A stretch of DNA of 64,000 nucleotides, taken from positions 255,433-319,432 of the forward strand of contig NZ_CP118181.1 of NCBI RefSeq assembly GCF_028748145.1, in the 5' to 3' direction. A program made the position numbers and the translations under genes. How positions within the stretch are numbered: position 1 is the stretch's first letter; every line of letters begins with the position of its first letter. Below, one piece after another: positions 17,373 to 24,948 of the stretch. The notes under the pieces were generated by a model, which saw only the letters and a list, made by a program, of their open reading frames with translations, made no database searches and was not told the DNA's origin. The stretch comes from Entomospira culicis (GTDB lineage Bacteria > Spirochaetota > Spirochaetia > WRBN01).

Positions 17373-19949
17373 ATGGCACGGTCTTTTTATGAAAAATTAC
17401 AAGGGTTAAGCAAAGGCAACAAGCAGGCTAGCGAAGAGGATGTGAAGGATGCGTATCTTGCCTTTTTGAAGTTACGCAGTAGCGAGTACACCAAAAATTT
17501 AATCGATATCCGCATTAATGGCGATAAAATTTGGGTAGAAGCCAAGGCTGGCGAGGTGGCGTTGGACGTGATGTTTGCGCAGAGCTTGCATTATGTGCAT
17601 CAGGCGCTGGTTAAGGGCGAGCACTTGCCCTCGTTTTTGCTGGTGATCGATCAGGCAAAGGTGGGGATTCTCCCCTATGCGAACATTCAACGGGCGTTTG
17701 AAGAGATGCATACGGTTATTGGTTGGGGCAAGAGCGCAAGCGACGTTAAGGCCTTGAGTAAGGCAGACTTTGCCAAAATCCAAGAGCTTATCGCCTATCA
17801 TATCATTGCATTTTACTTTAAATACGAGGGCGAGGAGCAGAAATTCCTTGCGACATTTGATGAGATCAAAAAGAGTAATCAACTCACCCGCACTGATATT
17901 ATCCCCGATAATTTGGATGAGGCGTATGCCTCGTGGGCGCTTTTGGTGGGAGAGCATTTGCGTTTAACGGTTGTCCCCGAGGGCGAGAGCGCCGTCTTGG
18001 CCGAGAGCGAATTGACCTTTCTCTTTTATGCCGATTTGATGCACGATGGCAAGAGTGCGAGTGTCTACCAAAAAGAGCTTCCTGCATCGGCGAGGTTGGT
18101 GTTTCTCGATGGGCAAAAGATCTTTTTATTTGATAATAATAGGAGAGAGGCGAAGGTAACCAACGAGGAGTCCTATCAAATTTATTGGAACCGTTGGCAA
18201 CGTCCGCCCAAAGAGCAGTATCGCGATCAATTAATTTCCCGACGAGACGCCCTGATGCCCTTAGGCGAGCGTCGTTACGACGGGGAATTTTATACCCCAC
18301 TAAAGTTTGTAAAACAAGCCTACGCCAAACTAGCCGAGATTCTGGGCAAAGATTGGCAGAATGAATATATCGTGTGGGATATGGCCTGTGGTACGGGTAA
18401 TCTGGAGCAGATTCATGAGAAACCGCGCAACTTGTTTCTAAGCACGCTCAAGCAACGCGAGGTGGATATTATGAAGCTCAATGCAAAGAATAGCGAGCGC
18501 TATGCCAAGCTTCAAGAGGCCACCATCTGGCAGTATGACTACCTCAATGACGATGTGCAACCCGATGGCACGATTGCCTATACCGATTATGATCACTCCT
18601 TTAACTCACGCACGGGCGAGAAGATTCTCGGCGCACGTAAATTCCCCAAAGAGCTTGAGGAAGCTATCAAAGCCGGTAAAAAGATCGTGGTGCTGATGAA
18701 CCCACCCTACGGCGAGGCAGGAACAACCTTGAGTTTTGATAGCAAGGCCGGCATCGCCAAAGAGAAGGGCGTGGCTAAGTATATGATGAAAAAGGAGTGG
18801 GGCGCGGCCAGCAACGAGTTGTACGCCCAATTTTTAGTACGCATCCAAAAAGAGATGCCACACGCGATTATCGCCATGTTTAGTAAGGTAAAACATATTA
18901 ATTCGCCTAATTTTGAGCGCTTTAGAGAGCAGTGGCAGGCTAAGTATCTGGGTGGATTCGTCTTCCATAGTCGCAACTTTGATACTGTTGACGGAAGTTA
19001 TCCTATTGCCTTTTTGATGTGGGATTTAGGCAAACCCCAGCCGATTACAGAGATTGTTTGCGATGTCTTAGATACCGATATTAAGGATGCCGAAGGGGCA
19101 ATTAGCAGTAAAGAACAAAAAAAGTTCTTTAACCAACCTAAAGAGACCTATCTTAATAAATGGATTGACCGACCCAAGGCTAATCCGAATCTTCCTCGTG
19201 TTGTGCCTTTAAAAAATGCTTTAAAAGTTTTTACGGCTAATTTTATTCCATTAACATATTGGAGTGATAATGCGATAGGATATATTTTTGCAGATGCAAA
19301 CGATTTTCAAAATGCTGGGCGTGGTACAACGCTTTTTAGTTCTCCGTATGGGAAAGGTCATGGCTTTTATGTCAACCCAGATAATTTGCATCAGGCGGCG
19401 GTGGTTTTTGCAGTGCGCCGAGCGATTCGGGGTACGTGGCTCAATGATCGGGATCAATTTTTGCAACCCACCAAGCCCTTAACCAAAGAATTTGAATTAG
19501 ATTGTTTGGTTTATATGCTCTTTAATGGTTCCAACTTAAGTGCAGGTGCAAGCAAGCTTGTGTATCAGGGGCAGGCGTACACCTTAGTCAATCACTTCTT
19601 CCCGTATTCCCCCAGTGATGTAGGCGGTAGCAAGCTGGAGAGTTACTTTATGGTTGATTATTTGGAGGCAAATCAAGCCTACATCAGCGCACAGGCGCAG
19701 GCGGTGCTAGAGGCGGGCAAGTGGATCTATCAGCAGTACTTTAAAGAGTATGCCAACTTCTCCCCCAAAATTTTAGACGAGTACAAGCTAGGGCGTAGCG
19801 ACGTGGGTTGGTATCAAATCAAGAACAGCTTGAAGCAGTATAAGGGCGGTAAACAACAAGATGCTTACAGCGCCATGCTAGAAGAGCCTTACAAGGCGCT
19901 CACGGTAAAGCTAGCCGATGCTATCTATCACTTTGGCTTTTTACGCTAA
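17373..19949 (+). CDS. Single-chain type IIG-like restriction enzyme and N6-adenine methyltransferase
   Basis: This 858-aa protein combines what look like nuclease, methylase and specificity parts. Near the N-terminus, Asp45 and the E56-A-K58 triad in VEAKAG fit a PD-(D/E)xK nuclease core. The methyltransferase has SAM motif DMACGTGN (from Asp336) and catalytic NPPY (443-446). The C-terminal third (about 600-850) would be the target-recognition domain. No separate R, M or S subunit is beside it. The stretch at about 19200-19330, coding the start of the recognition part, is clearly more AT-rich than the rest, as if that segment had been exchanged. The nuclease assignment rests on motif spacing only. 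The methylase part is secure. Confidence 0.8.
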   Translation: MARSFYEKLQGLSKGNKQASEEDVKDAYLAFLKLRSSEYTKNLIDIRINGDKIWVEAKAGEVALDVMFAQSLHYVHQALVKGEHLPSFLLVIDQAKVGILPYANIQRAFEEMHTVIGWGKSASDVKALSKADFAKIQELIAYHIIAFYFKYEGEEQKFLATFDEIKKSNQLTRTDIIPDNLDEAYASWALLVGEHLRLTVVPEGESAVLAESELTFLFYADLMHDGKSASVYQKELPASARLVFLDGQKIFLFDNNRREAKVTNEESYQIYWNRWQRPPKEQYRDQLISRRDALMPLGERRYDGEFYTPLKFVKQAYAKLAEILGKDWQNEYIVWDMACGTGNLEQIHEKPRNLFLSTLKQREVDIMKLNAKNSERYAKLQEATIWQYDYLNDDVQPDGTIAYTDYDHSFNSRTGEKILGARKFPKELEEAIKAGKKIVVLMNPPYGEAGTTLSFDSKAGIAKEKGVAKYMMKKEWGAASNELYAQFLVRIQKEMPHAIIAMFSKVKHINSPNFERFREQWQAKYLGGFVFHSRNFDTVDGSYPIAFLMWDLGKPQPITEIVCDVLDTDIKDAEGAISSKEQKKFFNQPKETYLNKWIDRPKANPNLPRVVPLKNALKVFTANFIPLTYWSDNAIGYIFADANDFQNAGRGTTLFSSPYGKGHGFYVNPDNLHQAAVVFAVRRAIRGTWLNDRDQFLQPTKPLTKEFELDCLVYMLFNGSNLSAGASKLVYQGQAYTLVNHFFPYSPSDVGGSKLESYFMVDYLEANQAYISAQAQAVLEAGKWIYQQYFKEYANFSPKILDEYKLGRSDVGWYQIKNSLKQYKGGKQQDAYSAMLEEPYKALTVKLADAIYHFGFLR

Positions 19950-19964
19950 GGTAGATTACAACAG

Positions 19965-20003
19965 AAAAATAGACCCTCGGCACGTTGCTTAATGTCTATT
20001 TTT
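19965..20003. terminator. Bidirectional terminator
   Basis: AAAAATAGAC (19965-19974) pairs with GTCTATTTTT (19994-20003) across a 19-nt loop, between two convergent genes. The T-rich arm acts as the T-run in both directions. It overlaps the stop codon of the minus-strand gene. Confidence 0.7.
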
Positions 20004-20334
20004 GTTTATATTCTTTGAGAAAATTTAAGTAATGCTCAATGGTGGCAGCTAGCGTACCATGTGCACTGGTCTGATTAACTTTCTCAAAATGAGGGGAAGC
20101 TCTTAAGATGCGGTTGGCTTCAATAACATCTGCATAAGATTTGTATTGATAAAAATTGGGTAAAATTTCTGTGGAAATGGCGCTAATAACTTCTTTTTTC
20201 TTGAGATAATCAAGATACATTGAAATAGTTGTTAAAGACAACTTACCTTCTCCGCTTCGTCTTTCTGCGGTTTTTAAGTATTTAGCATAAGCTTCTTCTC
20301 GTTCTTTAGGGCTTAAATTAGCAAATTCACTCAT
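19996..20334 (-). CDS. Small AT-rich orphan next to the restriction-modification gene
   Basis: I do not recognise this 112-aa protein. It is charged and helical, with a KERE/KTAERR-rich N-terminal part and a C-terminal segment (about 85-108) of the form HGTLAATIEHYLNFLKE, which resembles the SAM-like helix pair seen in integrase N-termini and in some restriction-associated proteins. Its DNA is noticeably more AT-rich than its neighbours, suggesting transfer. It lies between the type IIG-like gene (convergent) and tRNA-Leu. It might act with the restriction system, for example as a control or protective protein, but that is a guess. Confidence 0.65.
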   Translation of the reverse strand: MSEFANLSPKEREEAYAKYLKTAERRSGEGKLSLTTISMYLDYLKKKEVISAISTEILPNFYQYKSYADVIEANRILRASPHFEKVNQTSAHGTLAATIEHYLNFLKEYKQK

Positions 20335-20360
20335 GTATATCCATCCTTTTTGATTAAAAA

Positions 20361-20397
20361 TAAAAAACTCCAGGCAATAGCGTGTATCACTTGGAGC
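20361..20397 (-). terminator. Terminator of tRNA-Leu
   Basis: On the minus strand, downstream of tRNA-Leu, CTCCA pairs with TGGAG across a 19-nt loop and is followed by TTTTTTATTTTT. Confidence 0.6.
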
Positions 20398-20408
20398 TTC
20401 AATTTTTG

Positions 20409-20491
20409 TGCCGAGAACGGGACTTGAACCCGTACAGCCTTGCGGCCGGGAGATTTTAAGTCTCCTGTGTCTACCATTTCACCACCTCGGC
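20409..20491 (-). tRNA. tRNA-Leu (anticodon TAA)
   Basis: The minus strand gives an 83-nt tRNA with acceptor GCCGAGG/TCTCGGC, anticodon stem GGAGA/TCTCC with loop CTTAAAA (anticodon TAA), a long class II variable arm (CGGCCGCAAGGCTG region) and a GGTTCAAGTCC T arm. The long variable arm and the anticodon fit leucine. Discriminator A, no encoded CCA. Confidence 0.95.
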
Positions 20492-20544
20492 AACACGTCT
20501 ATTAGGATACTCGATCTGGTAAAAAAAGTCAAGGTGTTGACTGG

Positions 20545-21030
20545 TTATTTATCGATATTTAATTTCTTGTGCATCATATCGGCTACCACCTTGGGCGCCA
20601 TCGAGGTGATATCGCCCCCCAACAGCGCAATCTCTCTTAGTGCCGAGGAGCGCAAGATGGCGTACTTACCGGCGCTGGGCATAAAGAGCGTCTCCACTTG
20701 GTCGTTTAGCTGATAGTTGTAGAGCGCCTGTTCAAACTCGTTGGCAAAGTCGCTCAAGGGGCGCACGCCTCGGATAATCGTCTGGATATGATGTTGACGC
20801 GCGTACTCCACCACGAAAGTGCTCCACGTGATAACCGTGACGTTGGGCAGATCTTTACAGAGTTCTTGCATCATAAAGAGGCGATCCTCGTCGCTAAAGA
20901 AGGATGATTTGTTCGGATTTACCGCGATGAGGACGTGCAAGCGATCAAAAATCGCTGCCGATCGTTGGATCAAATTGAGGTGTCCGTAGGTGGGTGGGTC
21001 AAAGCTCCCAGGAAAAATTGCGATGCTCAT
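20545..21030 (-). CDS. coaD: Phosphopantetheine adenylyltransferase
   Basis: CoaD joins ATP and 4'-phosphopantetheine to give dephospho-CoA, the fourth step of CoA synthesis. The protein has 161 aa, the normal size. The nucleotidyltransferase motif GSFDPPTYGH (residues 8-17, with His17 as the key His) opens the sequence. RGVRPLSDFANEF matches the conserved Arg-containing segment that binds the nucleotide. It is upstream of tRNA-Leu on the same strand and divergent from the exported repeat protein gene at 21176. Confidence 0.95.
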   Translation of the reverse strand: MSIAIFPGSFDPPTYGHLNLIQRSAAIFDRLHVLIAVNPNKSSFFSDEDRLFMMQELCKDLPNVTVITWSTFVVEYARQHHIQTIIRGVRPLSDFANEFEQALYNYQLNDQVETLFMPSAGKYAILRSSALREIALLGGDITSMAPKVVADMMHKKLNIDK

Positions 21031-21105
21031 GCCTATACCATGGCATATTCGCCGAAAAAAATCAAGATATTTATCAAAATTTAGCTAAATTTTGCGTTTA
21101 GGGTT

Positions 21106-21134
21106 TTGACATTTTTTGCAAGAGATAGTAAACT
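21106..21134 (+). promoter_or_regulatory. Promoter of the gene at 21176
   Basis: A perfect TTGACA (21106-21111), 17 nt and TAAACT (21129-21134), about 41 bp before the ATG. Confidence 0.8.
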
Positions 21135-21175
21135 TAACGTTGTAGTGATCCGTTTAATAGAAGTAGGAGATGTCT

Positions 21176-21799
21176 ATGAATAGAAGAGTAAGTTTGTTAA
21201 TGATCTTTTTGGCGGTGTTGAGTCTTGGCGCTGTGGCCAGTACCAAGAGTGATGTGTTGATGCGTCAGGCACGTAGCGACGATCGTCTACAGAAAATCGA
21301 TCTCTTACGATCGTTTGAGAATGGCGATATCGGTGTCGATAGCGAGAGCATCAAGGCCTTGGGTGTCTTGGCTGGTATGGGTACGGTATGGCGCGATCAC
21401 ACCTCCCGCTCCACCGATTACGCCGATGTGCGCGCTGGTGCAATGACTGTTTTAGGTAATAGTGGTATGGATGAAGCACGAAAAATCGTCTTCGAGGCGA
21501 TCGATCTCGAGACTCATCCTATGGCATTAGTCGCTGGCTTTGAGGCTATCGCGAACTTAGGTGCTGGCGACAGTGGTCTGCTTGCGCTACGCGTGTTAAA
21601 TGATGCTATGCTTCGTAACATGGCACGCACCAGTAACAATAGCGTCGCTGATGAGTATCTCAAGGCAATGGAGAAGGTGGCGAGTTCTTCTGATCCTGAC
21701 CTTCAGACCATCGAGGTGCTTACCATGCTTAGCCAAGGTCGCGGATTCAGCCAAGACATTCGCTCTCGTGCGAACACCATGCTTAAGGGCTACTGGTAG
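21176..21799 (+). CDS. Exported HEAT-like repeat protein
   Basis: The 207-aa product has a signal peptide (basic MNRR, hydrophobic core, cleavage likely after VAS near residue 22). The rest is helical, with repeated segments such as VRAGAMTVLGNSG and LVAGFEAIANLGAG that look like HEAT/armadillo-type repeats, as seen in lyase-like or scaffold proteins. I start it at the second ATG (21176), which sits 6 nt after AGGAG; the first ATG at 21170 is too close. It is probably periplasmic. It has its own promoter and a strong terminator. Function unknown. Confidence 0.75.
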   Translation: MNRRVSLLMIFLAVLSLGAVASTKSDVLMRQARSDDRLQKIDLLRSFENGDIGVDSESIKALGVLAGMGTVWRDHTSRSTDYADVRAGAMTVLGNSGMDEARKIVFEAIDLETHPMALVAGFEAIANLGAGDSGLLALRVLNDAMLRNMARTSNNSVADEYLKAMEKVASSSDPDLQTIEVLTMLSQGRGFSQDIRSRANTMLKGYW

Positions 21800-21823
21800 A
21801 AAACATTTCTTATGCCTTAACGA

Positions 21824-21849
21824 AAAGACCTTTTCTAAAGGTCTTTTTT
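21824..21849 (+). terminator. Rho-independent terminator
   Basis: AAAGACCTTT (21824-21833), loop TCT and AAAGGTCTTT (21837-21846), followed by further T residues. It terminates the gene ending at 21799. Confidence 0.9.
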
Positions 21850-21886
21850 GTTGTATAATAGAAGCATCTAGGTGGTAGGAGTGGCT

Positions 21887-22672
21887 ATGAAACAAGGGAT
21901 AGTGCGCGTATGGTTTGTGCTGGGCGTGAACATGTTATGGTTGATAAGTAGCTGTGCCACGCAGTCGATGGAGAGTGAGATTGAGCAGATTTTGAACGAA
22001 TATAGCGCAACCTCCAGCCACGGGCAACGCATCGCGCACCTGACAACCTTATCCGAATCCCAACTTTGGGCGCTCTTGGTAGATGCCAGTGAGGGGCATC
22101 ACTACGATCGTGGCTTAGCGATTGCGGTGCAATTGCTCGAATTTCAGCCAGAAAACGACTCCATTTACCATGAGATGGGCTACTTTTTAACCCAAAAAAA
22201 TCGCATTAATCCTGCCATTGCCATGTTCCAAAAAGCAATCTATCTCAATAAAGAGAACCACGCAGCGCATTACAATTTGGGTGAAATTTATCTATCGCAA
22301 CGCAAGTTAAGTCAAGCACAGGCGATGCTAAAGCAAGCGCATCTCATCGAGCCTGAAGAGCATCTCTATGCAATTCAATTAGCTAAACTCTACGTCATGC
22401 AACACTATTATGAGGTAGCATTGGTGCTTTATCTCGATATTATCACCCAGATAGAGTCGGGGAAAATTGCTTTGCATGCTGTCAGTCAGGCGGAGTATGT
22501 GATGTTTGTCGATGTCTACTACGATACGGCGTTGGTCTATCTACATGGAAAAGATGATGCCACACAGGCAGATGTTTATCTCAAAAAATACGAGGCGCTT
22601 ATGCCTGATGACGATGATGCGCGGGTGCTTCGGCTACAAATTGAGCAGCGATTGACGGGAGGTAAGGAATGA
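21887..22672 (+). CDS. TPR-repeat lipoprotein
   Basis: The 261-aa protein has a lipoprotein signal with lipobox LISSC (Cys about residue 23), then at least three TPR units (for example IYHEMGYFLTQ, AHYNLGEIYLSQ, LYAIQLAKLYVMQ). It is therefore a membrane-anchored periplasmic or surface adaptor. The ATG at 21887 has AGGAG 5 nt before it; an in-frame ATG at 21872 lacks one. A TATAAT at 21854-21859 without a clear -35 box may serve it. It overlaps the next gene by 4 nt (ATGA), so the two are coupled. Confidence 0.8.
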   Translation: MKQGIVRVWFVLGVNMLWLISSCATQSMESEIEQILNEYSATSSHGQRIAHLTTLSESQLWALLVDASEGHHYDRGLAIAVQLLEFQPENDSIYHEMGYFLTQKNRINPAIAMFQKAIYLNKENHAAHYNLGEIYLSQRKLSQAQAMLKQAHLIEPEEHLYAIQLAKLYVMQHYYEVALVLYLDIITQIESGKIALHAVSQAEYVMFVDVYYDTALVYLHGKDDATQADVYLKKYEALMPDDDDARVLRLQIEQRLTGGKE

Positions 22673-23334
22673 GAAGGGCATGGTTTATTGCGTTGATATG
22701 GAACTCTGTTGTGCTTATGTCGGGCTTTGCCAATGAGCCTATCGAGCCTATCGAGCGCATAGAGCTTGCTAGAGAGGCTTATCGTGCTGGTAATTACGCG
22801 CAAGCCGATCGCCTCTATCGGGATGTGGTGCGCTTTGCGCCAGATGTGGCGCGTTATCGCTTTGAGCATGGCATGGTCTACGTGGCGCTCAAGCGCTGGA
22901 CGATGGCTAAGAGTAGTATGGAGCGTGCAATCGCGCTCGACCCAGAGCATCTCTTGGCACACTATAATTTAGCGCAGATTCATCTACAAATGCGTAAGCC
23001 CGCATTAGCGAAGGCATCTTACCAGCGCGCAATCGCACTGCGTCCAGACTTTGTCCCTGCCTATATCAATTTAGCTAACCTCCTACTCAAGGAGAAAGCT
23101 TATGACGAGGCTCAAGCGCTTTACCAAGCGGTGGTAGCTCTTGATTTGGGCGTTGCCGATGCCTATTTGGGTATAGCGATTAGTGCCTTTTATTTGGATG
23201 ATTTTGTTATGGCAGAAGAGTATATCGAGCAATTTATCCTTCAGCGTCCACGTGATGCGCGCGGTTTACACTGGCAGAAAATTATCGCTGATGCCCTGCA
23301 GACACCAGCGATGGAGGATGAGATAAATAATTAA
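22669..23334 (+). CDS. Exported TPR-repeat protein
   Basis: A 221-aa protein with an N-terminal signal peptide (MRRAWFIALIW, likely cleavage after GFA) and four or five TPR motifs (ARYRFEHGMVYVA, AHYNLAQIHLQM, AYINLANLLLKE, ADAYLGIAISAF). It is translationally coupled to the TPR lipoprotein through the ATGA overlap. The pair probably forms a periplasmic scaffold for some envelope process. The gene converges with glyS. No specific partner can be named. Confidence 0.78.
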   Translation: MRRAWFIALIWNSVVLMSGFANEPIEPIERIELAREAYRAGNYAQADRLYRDVVRFAPDVARYRFEHGMVYVALKRWTMAKSSMERAIALDPEHLLAHYNLAQIHLQMRKPALAKASYQRAIALRPDFVPAYINLANLLLKEKAYDEAQALYQAVVALDLGVADAYLGIAISAFYLDDFVMAEEYIEQFILQRPRDARGLHWQKIIADALQTPAMEDEINN

Positions 23335-23358
23335 ATTATCTCACTATTTACGTATTTA

Positions 23359-24762
23359 TTAAGGTTTGCGTTGGTACTCCCGATTGAACTTGAGGATGTG
23401 GTGGACAAGATCATTTTTGGAAATACGTACTTGCTCCATCGAATCTCTAAAGCGCAAGGTAACGGTGTTGTCCTCTTTGGTTTGATGGTCGACAGTGATG
23501 CAGTAGGGCGTACCGATCTCGTCCATACGACGATAGCGACGGCCAATTGCTCCTGATGCGTCGTACTCCACATTGAAGACATCGCGTAACTCTTGGGTGA
23601 GCTCTTGGGCGATGGTGTCCAACCCTTCTTTCTTCATTAAGGGGAAGATTCCTGCCATTATCGGTGCGATGTTAGGATGAAAGTGCATCACTACGCGATG
23701 ATCGCCGATGGTGCCATCCTCATTCATCGTGAGCGTCTGCTCTTCATAGGCATCCATCAGGGTGATGAGCACCGAGCGGGTGAGACCAGCGCTGGTCTCG
23801 ATGACGTAGGGTAGGTACTTTTCGTTGGTGATGGGATCTTGGTAGTGGAGCTTTTTTCCACTAAATTCTTGGTGTTGACGCAAATCAAAATCGCTACGAT
23901 CGTGCAACCCTTCTAACTCTTCCCAGCCAAAGGGGTAGTGATACTCAATATCATAGGCGTCGACGGCGTAATGGGCGAGTTCGTCTTTGCCATGTTGATG
24001 GAAGCGGAGGTTTTCGGGCAGAATACCTAGGTTTTGGTGATAGTAGTTCAGGCGTTTGGTCTTCCACGCTTCGAGTTCCGCGAGGTCGGTGCCGGGTTTC
24101 ACGAAGTATTGCATCTCCATCTGCTCAAATTCGGCGGTGCGGAAGATGAAATTTTTGGTGGTGATCTCGTTACGGAAAGCCTTACCTACTTGGGCGATGC
24201 CAAAGGGCACGCTCTGGCGGGTGGTATCGACAACATTTTTAAAGTTGACAAAAATTCCTTGCGCGGTCTCGGGGCGAAGGTAGACGGCACTATCGTCGGC
24301 ATCGGCAACAGGCCCCATGTGGGTCTTAAACATGAGGTTGAACTGGCGTGGATCGGTGAGTTCGCCCTCGCAGTTGGGGCACTTTTTGTTGGCAATCGCG
24401 CTCGGGTCAATTTTATCAGCGCGAAAACGTTGCTTACAGGCTTTGCAGTCTACCATCGGATCGCTAAAATTATCCACATGCCCCGATGCCTTCCAGACGG
24501 TAGGGTGCATCAAAATGGCAGCATCTAACCCGACAATATTAGCATGCGATCCTACCATACTCTTCCACCAGGCCTGCTGAATATTGCGTTTAAGCTCTAC
24601 ACCTAAAGGGCCATAGTCCCACGTCCCATTAAGACCGCCGTAAATTTCCGAACCTTGGTAAATAAATCCTCGACGTTTACACAGGCTAATAAGCTTATCC
24701 ATGCTCGCGCCATAGCTGTTGGTTTGGGTGTGAGGATTAGGGCTTTTTTTCTCTTTTGCCAC
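23359..24762 (-). CDS. glyS: Glycyl-tRNA synthetase (homodimeric type)
   Basis: This 467-aa class II synthetase attaches glycine to tRNA-Gly. It has the eukaryote/archaeal-like alpha2 form found in spirochaetes, not the two-subunit form. Seen in the sequence are the N-terminal RRGFIYQGSEIYGG segment, the WDYGPLGVELKRN motif, the motif 2 region (FRNEITT, FEQMEMQYF) and the C-terminal anticodon-binding domain with GTPYCITVDHQT. A zinc-ribbon-like CKAC and CPNC pair lies near residues 94-118. Translation starts at GTG (24762), 10 nt after AAAGGAG. It is divergent from the barrel-protein gene. Confidence 0.95.
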   Translation of the reverse strand: MAKEKKSPNPHTQTNSYGASMDKLISLCKRRGFIYQGSEIYGGLNGTWDYGPLGVELKRNIQQAWWKSMVGSHANIVGLDAAILMHPTVWKASGHVDNFSDPMVDCKACKQRFRADKIDPSAIANKKCPNCEGELTDPRQFNLMFKTHMGPVADADDSAVYLRPETAQGIFVNFKNVVDTTRQSVPFGIAQVGKAFRNEITTKNFIFRTAEFEQMEMQYFVKPGTDLAELEAWKTKRLNYYHQNLGILPENLRFHQHGKDELAHYAVDAYDIEYHYPFGWEELEGLHDRSDFDLRQHQEFSGKKLHYQDPITNEKYLPYVIETSAGLTRSVLITLMDAYEEQTLTMNEDGTIGDHRVVMHFHPNIAPIMAGIFPLMKKEGLDTIAQELTQELRDVFNVEYDASGAIGRRYRRMDEIGTPYCITVDHQTKEDNTVTLRFRDSMEQVRISKNDLVHHILKFNREYQRKP

Positions 24763-24887
24763 GTTTGTTGTACTCCTTTCCTTATCTTAATGGGGTAATG
24801 TGATAGCATTTTGTCTCATTTTGTGCTAAATTAATAAGATGATAGACGATTTTATCCTTTTTGAAAAGACCCTAGCGTGCTTTTGCC

Positions 24888-24916
24888 TTGCAATTTTGTG
24901 CCGGGTATTGTACAAT
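24888..24916 (+). promoter_or_regulatory. Promoter of the gene at 24949
   Basis: TTGCAA (24888-24893), 17 nt, TACAAT (24911-24916). Transcription would begin near 24923, which rules out longer versions of the gene and supports the start at 24949. Confidence 0.75.
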
Positions 24917-24948
24917 TTATGGAAGAAGCTGTGGATAAGGAGTTTTGC

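Noticed and set aside
16437-20491. tRNA-flanked integrative element with att repeats
   Set aside because: No integrase is encoded and I could not find a repeat of either tRNA 3' end at the other border. The island idea is kept only as a weak finding.
24877-24948. Longer N-terminus of the barrel protein gene
   Set aside because: It would begin upstream of the predicted transcription start near 24923, and the ATG at 24949 has AAGGAG in the right place.
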